From Pachyseris speciosa (lineage: Eukaryota > Cnidaria > Anthozoa > Scleractinia > Pachyseridae): a DNA stretch of 64,000 nt. The stretch covers positions 689,501 to 753,500 of the forward strand of contig JAEMWC010000197.1 of the NCBI GenBank assembly GCA_016490735.1, read 5' to 3'. Shown in pieces: positions 22,630 to 28,600 of this stretch. Position numbers and translations under genes: made by a program. The notes under the pieces are model-generated. The model was not told the origin of the DNA and made no database searches. It saw nothing but the letters and a program-made list of their open reading frames with translations. Numbering within the stretch: position 1 is the first letter of the stretch; every line of letters begins with the position of its first letter.

Positions 22630-25600
22630 TATTGCATAACATTATTGTGTCATTGGTGCTTTATCAAGGAAAAATAATACAGGGTATTATTACTTGTAGG
22701 AAACAGGGCCAACAAGAGAACCCCAAGCATTTCAAGAGATAAAGACAAATGAAGTGGTGTTATCAGTGGGTATTCACCATCCACGAAAGGTTGGTATTCA
22801 TTCTCGTCCCTCGAATCTTCACTCTGTACTGCACAGGCTTGACAAAATGAGCGACTCTTGAAAGATCCGATAGGTTGACAATTCTGATTGGCTTTTTCAA
22901 ACAATTCAAATAAATGGAGGTAAATTACAGAACTCTTACAAACTCTTACATGGAACTGAACCCTATGCAAGTGCAGTTCAGCTGGAAGTCCAATATTTTC
23001 GGACTTCAAAACAGATCTTTCCAGGGTCGCTCGTTTCCTGACTGCTGGTCAAGGGAAACAAAGACCCTGGGTACGAGGTTGGTTGGTATTTGTTACCATT
23101 AGAGCACTTTTAATTGAGTGTCATAAAACCAAAACCATTACTCTGACCAATCACAACAGAAGTAAGCAATGCAAATGGCCAATCAGAATATGAAGCAATT
23201 ACATGTAGCCAGTGCAAAGCACAGGAAAATACGTGTGTGCAAGTCATGATTGGTTTCGGTTTTGCTTCTCATTGGTTGAGAAAGTGGAAGCAATGCAAAA
23301 CCAAAGCACTCAATTGAAAACCACTCTATGCAGTCTATGCTCTATGCAAGGATCATTCTTCATTTGATTTCATTTCCGCAGTTCATATATGATTCATTTC
23401 ATATATCATTCACACTCATTTCTTTCACGGGAACATATGAACCCACAATTGACCTGCTCCCAACATCAGTGGCTTCATAGCTCAGTTCAGGTTAGAGCAT
23501 CGCACCGGTAATCATGAGGTCACCGGATCAAGCCCCGTTGAAGTCCTGAATTTTTTTCAGGCTTCTTTTTGCGGTTGCGTAAATTGCTTTCACAACTGCG
23601 AGGATCATTCTTCATTTGATTTCATTTCCACAGTTTATATATGATTCATTTCATATATCATTCACACTCATTATTGTTATTATTTGACATCCTCGACGTG
23701 AAGTTTCAACTACTGTATTGAAATGATTAAAACACTAGAAATTATTAGTTTCATCTGAAATACCAAGCTTAACTGTTTCTGTTCAAAAGGAGATGCCAGA
23801 TTTTGAAGTAAGATTTTTGCAATGACCAGTTTAGTTAGTGCTGAATCAGCAAAACAGTTCATGTAATTATGAAGATAAATTTTCATTGTTAATTATTTAC
23901 TTAGACAGCAGGCCTCTGTACTCCTTCTAAGTGTTTTCTTATTTTTCACCACTGACAATGTATGTCACTGTAGCATTAATTTTTATGAAAACTGTAATTT
24001 TTTTGGTAGATAAACTGCAATCTTAGTTGAAACTTAAGGGAGATGCGCCTCAAAGCATTTCTACATGTCAGTGCAAACAGGCAACCAACAACTCCCCTCC
24101 CCTGAATCAATGTGTTGATTTTCATTCTTAGGCCTGTCATTAAAGGCTGGGGGTCTGGATTTTCCTTGGAGATTTTGAATTTAATTGATCACGAGCTACT
24201 TTGATAGAAAAAACAGTATTAATAGTGACTATATGCCACAATAGCTGGATTCCCTGGCTATGTTTTGCACTTCCCTGCCTACTCAAAAAAATAGTGACAG
24301 CCTTGCACTCCTAAACGTTTCTTCTGTAATGGCAGTTTCCCAAATTCAACGATGAATGTGATGTGGGAGGGGCTAGGAAATGGATGGGGTGAGTTGCATA
24401 CAATGGAAACAGGGATTTTTGAACTCCAGATGGTCTAGTTTTTTAGTAGTTGATGTCCAAAATGATCTTGATGATGAGAATAATATTTTAATTACCACCT
24501 TTGTTCACTTTAGCAAAACAAGGTCCAAGAGTTTCTTGTATTGGGAAGTCAGGTAAAGCAACAATTATTGATAACTGAAATTATATCCTGAGCAGATATT
24601 TGCCATCTTCCAAAACATCTTATTCGGTCATAACTGGTGTTTTGACAGGAATTTCAAGTTTTGGTTGGTCACTATACAAATGTTGGTCTGGTGACCCTTT
24701 TTTTCTTTGTGTTGTGAATTTCCCAGCACACATGTCCAACACGCACCACTGCACAGAAGGGTTAAACAGCAGGTCGGTCATCTTCACATGTCACGCACAT
24801 GACTTCAATGGCCTTCCGTGCAGTTGAGTGACCTTCCATGCAACATATCATGGAAGGTTTAAAGATGTTTTCAAAGCTCAGCTTCAGTTCTTTTTCATTA
24901 TTTTCTGCAAGAGATGCTTCAATTAGTAATTTCGGAGGTTTCTCTGACAGTCTCTAAACTGTTTGATACGTGTTTTCTTTCTCGAGCGCTGAGCAGAAAT
25001 TGAATATCCATTGATGTAAACAATATGATTAGGCATTTTGGAATAAATAACCTATTTTCACCTCATTAGCTGTACATGTGCTGTGCATACATGGTGTAGT
25101 GGTCATTGTGACCACCCCTATCCTAGCAGGGGCAACTTCTGTGGTTGTTTTTCTTTTCTCTTTTACTTTCTGCTTTATTTTTACAAGTATTATTATTGTT
25201 ATCATTTGTTCAGCTGGAAAGCATTTTGGTAATTTTAAAGGCATATGTGTTGACAGGGTCTATGGATATTCAGTACAAACAAATTGACTCGAACATCCTG
25301 ATAATTGCAATGCATCCAAAAGAAACACAGAATTCTCTTTTCTTTTTTTCCCACCAAATTAAGGATACACCATGTTTTTTTTGCAGGCTGAGTTAAGGCT
25401 AATTGTATCCTCTTGTTTTAATTTTTCAATAGTGCCTCACAGAATTGCGTGACAAGATCTTCTGCACAGCTGATGGCATGGTATTGGGGGATCACAGTGA
25501 TCATCCAGAGCAGCTGTCGCAATCAACTGCAAAGGTTGATATCAGCAGATTGTACCTGTAGGTGTTGACTCGTCGTCCAGGTTAAGGGGACTCACATCTG

Positions 25601-28600
25601 GTGCGCTGTTCTAGTTTCTTCACCCAGTGCGGATCAAGTGTTACATAACATCAGTGTGATGTTGATGAAACCAAAATCAGGCCATAGAATTCTGTCTTAT
25701 TGCTGGCTGTTCAATTGCTAAGTTTTAGAATGAATGCAAAGATTTGTGCATTGATTTAAGGAGGGTGATCAATTGTTAATAAACAGATGATCACGTTTAG
25801 TGAGTTGTCTAGTGGTTTACGTTAAGCATTGGTATTTTTTAATAATTTTTTTAGGAAGAATGCAAGTCTGGATTTTTTTTCATTGAGGGAATATTTTACA
25901 ATGATAGACGAGATCCATTATCAAGGGATTACAGCAAGTAAGTCCTTCATTGTAGGTAATTTGATTCAAAATTTTACACCTCATACCATTAGGCATTATG
26001 CTTATTCCGTGGTTGTTTGCCCTTTTATAATAATTATTTTGTTCAATTACTGTCGGGTTTCAGCTACCCAAACTGGACAACACTTAGGTCTGCTAATAGC
26101 CTCTTCTACAATTGCATGCTCAGTGGTCTGGCCTTTGAGTGGAAATGAGGCTGAAGGTGACCTGGGTTTTGATACAAATCCCATGGCCTTTCTTATGTAA
26201 ATCATGTTGTTCTTATACTAACTATAGTCAACATTAACATGAAAAAGACGGAGAGGTTTGTATCAAAACAAGGTCGCCTCCAGCCTCGCTTCCACTCAAA
26301 GACCAGGTCACTGAACACACAACTGTAAAATGGGGGCCGCTAGTTTCGGAACTCTTCTTTTTATTTTCCAGGACTCTGCATCTGCCTTCTTCACTTTGAG
26401 GACCATTTTAACACTAGGGACGGATTATGCGTCTTGTTTCACTGTAGAAACAGCACGGTGTTCATTTTGGGCAGATAATTCGTCTGGTTTTATTCGTCTG
26501 TTTATCCGTTCGGAGCCACCTTAATTTTTCGATAATTTAAAGTGACTCTGAATCCCATGTACAGTTTATTTTTTAACCCATTGACTACCAAACATTTTGC
26601 CGAAAACATCTTTTGAAGCTTGTCGAGCCGTTTTCTGGCCAGAAAGAACCAAAACTGCCCAAAACTCTGTTTGCTGGTGTAGTTCATTGCGCTCGTCTGT
26701 TCCTGATGCTTAATTTTAGCTTTCCAAGATCGAGCATGCGCAGAAAACAAAATTTGGCTTGAAAAGTTTCACCGCCCCCTCTCCTTCTACCTTTCGCTTT
26801 CTCTCCTCCCCTTTTATTTCGCTTTTCTTGCCTCGCCTTCTTTTTCTCTTGCTGGGCATTTCCTGGGCTTCCTTTCGGTGGGAAAAGATTTGTGGAAAAC
26901 TTTTAGGATCATAAGATTTGGTGCAAGGATGTGCAGGTGGGTAATGGAACAAGATTTTCATTCAAATTTTCGGCTCAACATCACTTGTTTTTTTAGCGTT
27001 TTCTCCGGCCTGCTGGATGGAATTGTGCTCATTTGGGTATGGTTTGAAAGATCTCTTCCCCCTACACATGCTACATGTAAAAGTTGTCCATGAGCATTAA
27101 AACTGATGACGTCACAAGCGGTACAAGGAACGTGGTTCTGCGTGGCCGGTTTTGACCGGCACGGTTTTTAATGGGTTAAACTTTGCGGAAAGATAAAACT
27201 TCATATGTTGATTGCAATTCAATAATAAAAAACGGGGGTCATCCGACTCGTTTTTGAGTTACAGGCACATAAAAGCCAAAATTAAGGGTGTTTCTAAGAG
27301 GCTCTACTGTTGCTATTGTAACCTAATATGTCAAAATATGGATCACAACTTGTTGAGAAATAATTGAGAAATTTTTTGATACCATCTTCAAGAAAACGAA
27401 CAAAACATTGTGGGAGTATCGATCCATCAAAGACTTGGTGTTTAAAAGCAACGAAACCATTTTGAGCCACCTTAAACGTTACAGATTTGAATGCGAATTT
27501 GTACCGTGCTTTTATATTTTTCATTGCCGTTTTAATATTCCCAAACAACTTACGCTGATCGGTGAAGCTACAATTGCAGTCTGTGAAAATCGTCAGTTCG
27601 AGCGAATAAATTCTGCTCTAAAGTGTCTCGCAATTCGCTTGCATTTCTTTCGCGTAGTTTTACTCTAGGCGAAAATTGAGCGCTTTCGCTTCTGTAGTTG
27701 CTCGCATTTATTTGCTTTGGTACTGTGTGTGCTTTCAGGAATCAAATTTGCGAGTGTGTTCACTTTGTAATAATGTTTTGAATCGTCTGTATCCTTTGAT
27801 TGATAGCAAAAGGATTCTGTTGCGTGTTATCGTTTGCCCTTTGTGCTTACGACAGACCTGGGCAGTTTGTAATACTCTACTGTTAGTTTACATTAGCATT
27901 CTGTAATGTTTGTACGTTTAAACAAATTCTGACTATTGCCAGCAATACATTGCCCGTGGCATCCCACGTAAACGCCTCCAAACGTCTTGTTTTATTGACA
28001 AACCGTCTGATTTGCTGTTTCCTTTTTACTGGTAAGGGTGATAATAGACTGGGCTAGAGATCCTCAGAGGAGAAAGTGTCCGGGACTCGGGGTGTTCACC
28101 AGCAAACGCATGCAGGATGTGGTGTTTGAAGATCTGAAGATCAAATTAGGATACCCCTACTTGTATTGCCATCAAGGGAACTGTGAACATGTGTTGATCT
28201 TTACTGATCTCAGGTGAGTAATTCAACATAATCCAAGGCTTAGTATTAATAGGGAAAGGATCTCTTCAGTGCAGTGTTGCCATATGGAAGCTTCCGAGTC
28301 CTGCTTGAAATTCCATGGTGCTTTTTTTTTATTCGGCATGATTGCTGTAGGTTGTACGACGTGGTTCTAACTTTTCAATCGGTGGTTAAATTCCCAGAGC
28401 TTGACCATTCAAATGAAAACTACTGACCCGCTGTTGTACTTTCTTCTGGTGTAAAATCCAAACATTTTCGTCTTTGGATGAAATCCTTGAGTGATACCGT
28501 TCAGATTAAAGCTGTTCATAGATAGATAGAAACTTTATTAAAGAGTCAAACCATGTAGTCGGGAGAAACCCATACTAATAAGGGGACACATATTAATATA

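Larger units (their letters stand above)
9631..24513. other. Large SNAPC3 intron loaded with mobile elements
   Basis: A 14.9-kb stretch dominated by repeats listed separately: small foldbacks (10.1-10.65 kb), a palindrome with two hammerhead ribozymes (10.78-10.95 kb), TA tracts, a SINE, two PLE loci (11.75-17.06 and 17.22-22.26 kb), and a 2.4-kb GGGATCC element. The remaining host-like parts, about 9.63-10.1 kb and 23.68-24.51 kb, gave no firm exon. Confidence 0.7.

Noticed and set aside
22512..22742. Frame reading MLCYVMLCY repeats
   Set aside because: Direct translation of the TATGT and TA microsatellite.
25838..26200. 123-codon frame overlapping a SNAPC3 exon
   Set aside because: It is an alternative frame of the [11 protein letters not shown] exon running into the intron; the SNAPC3 frame is the conserved one.
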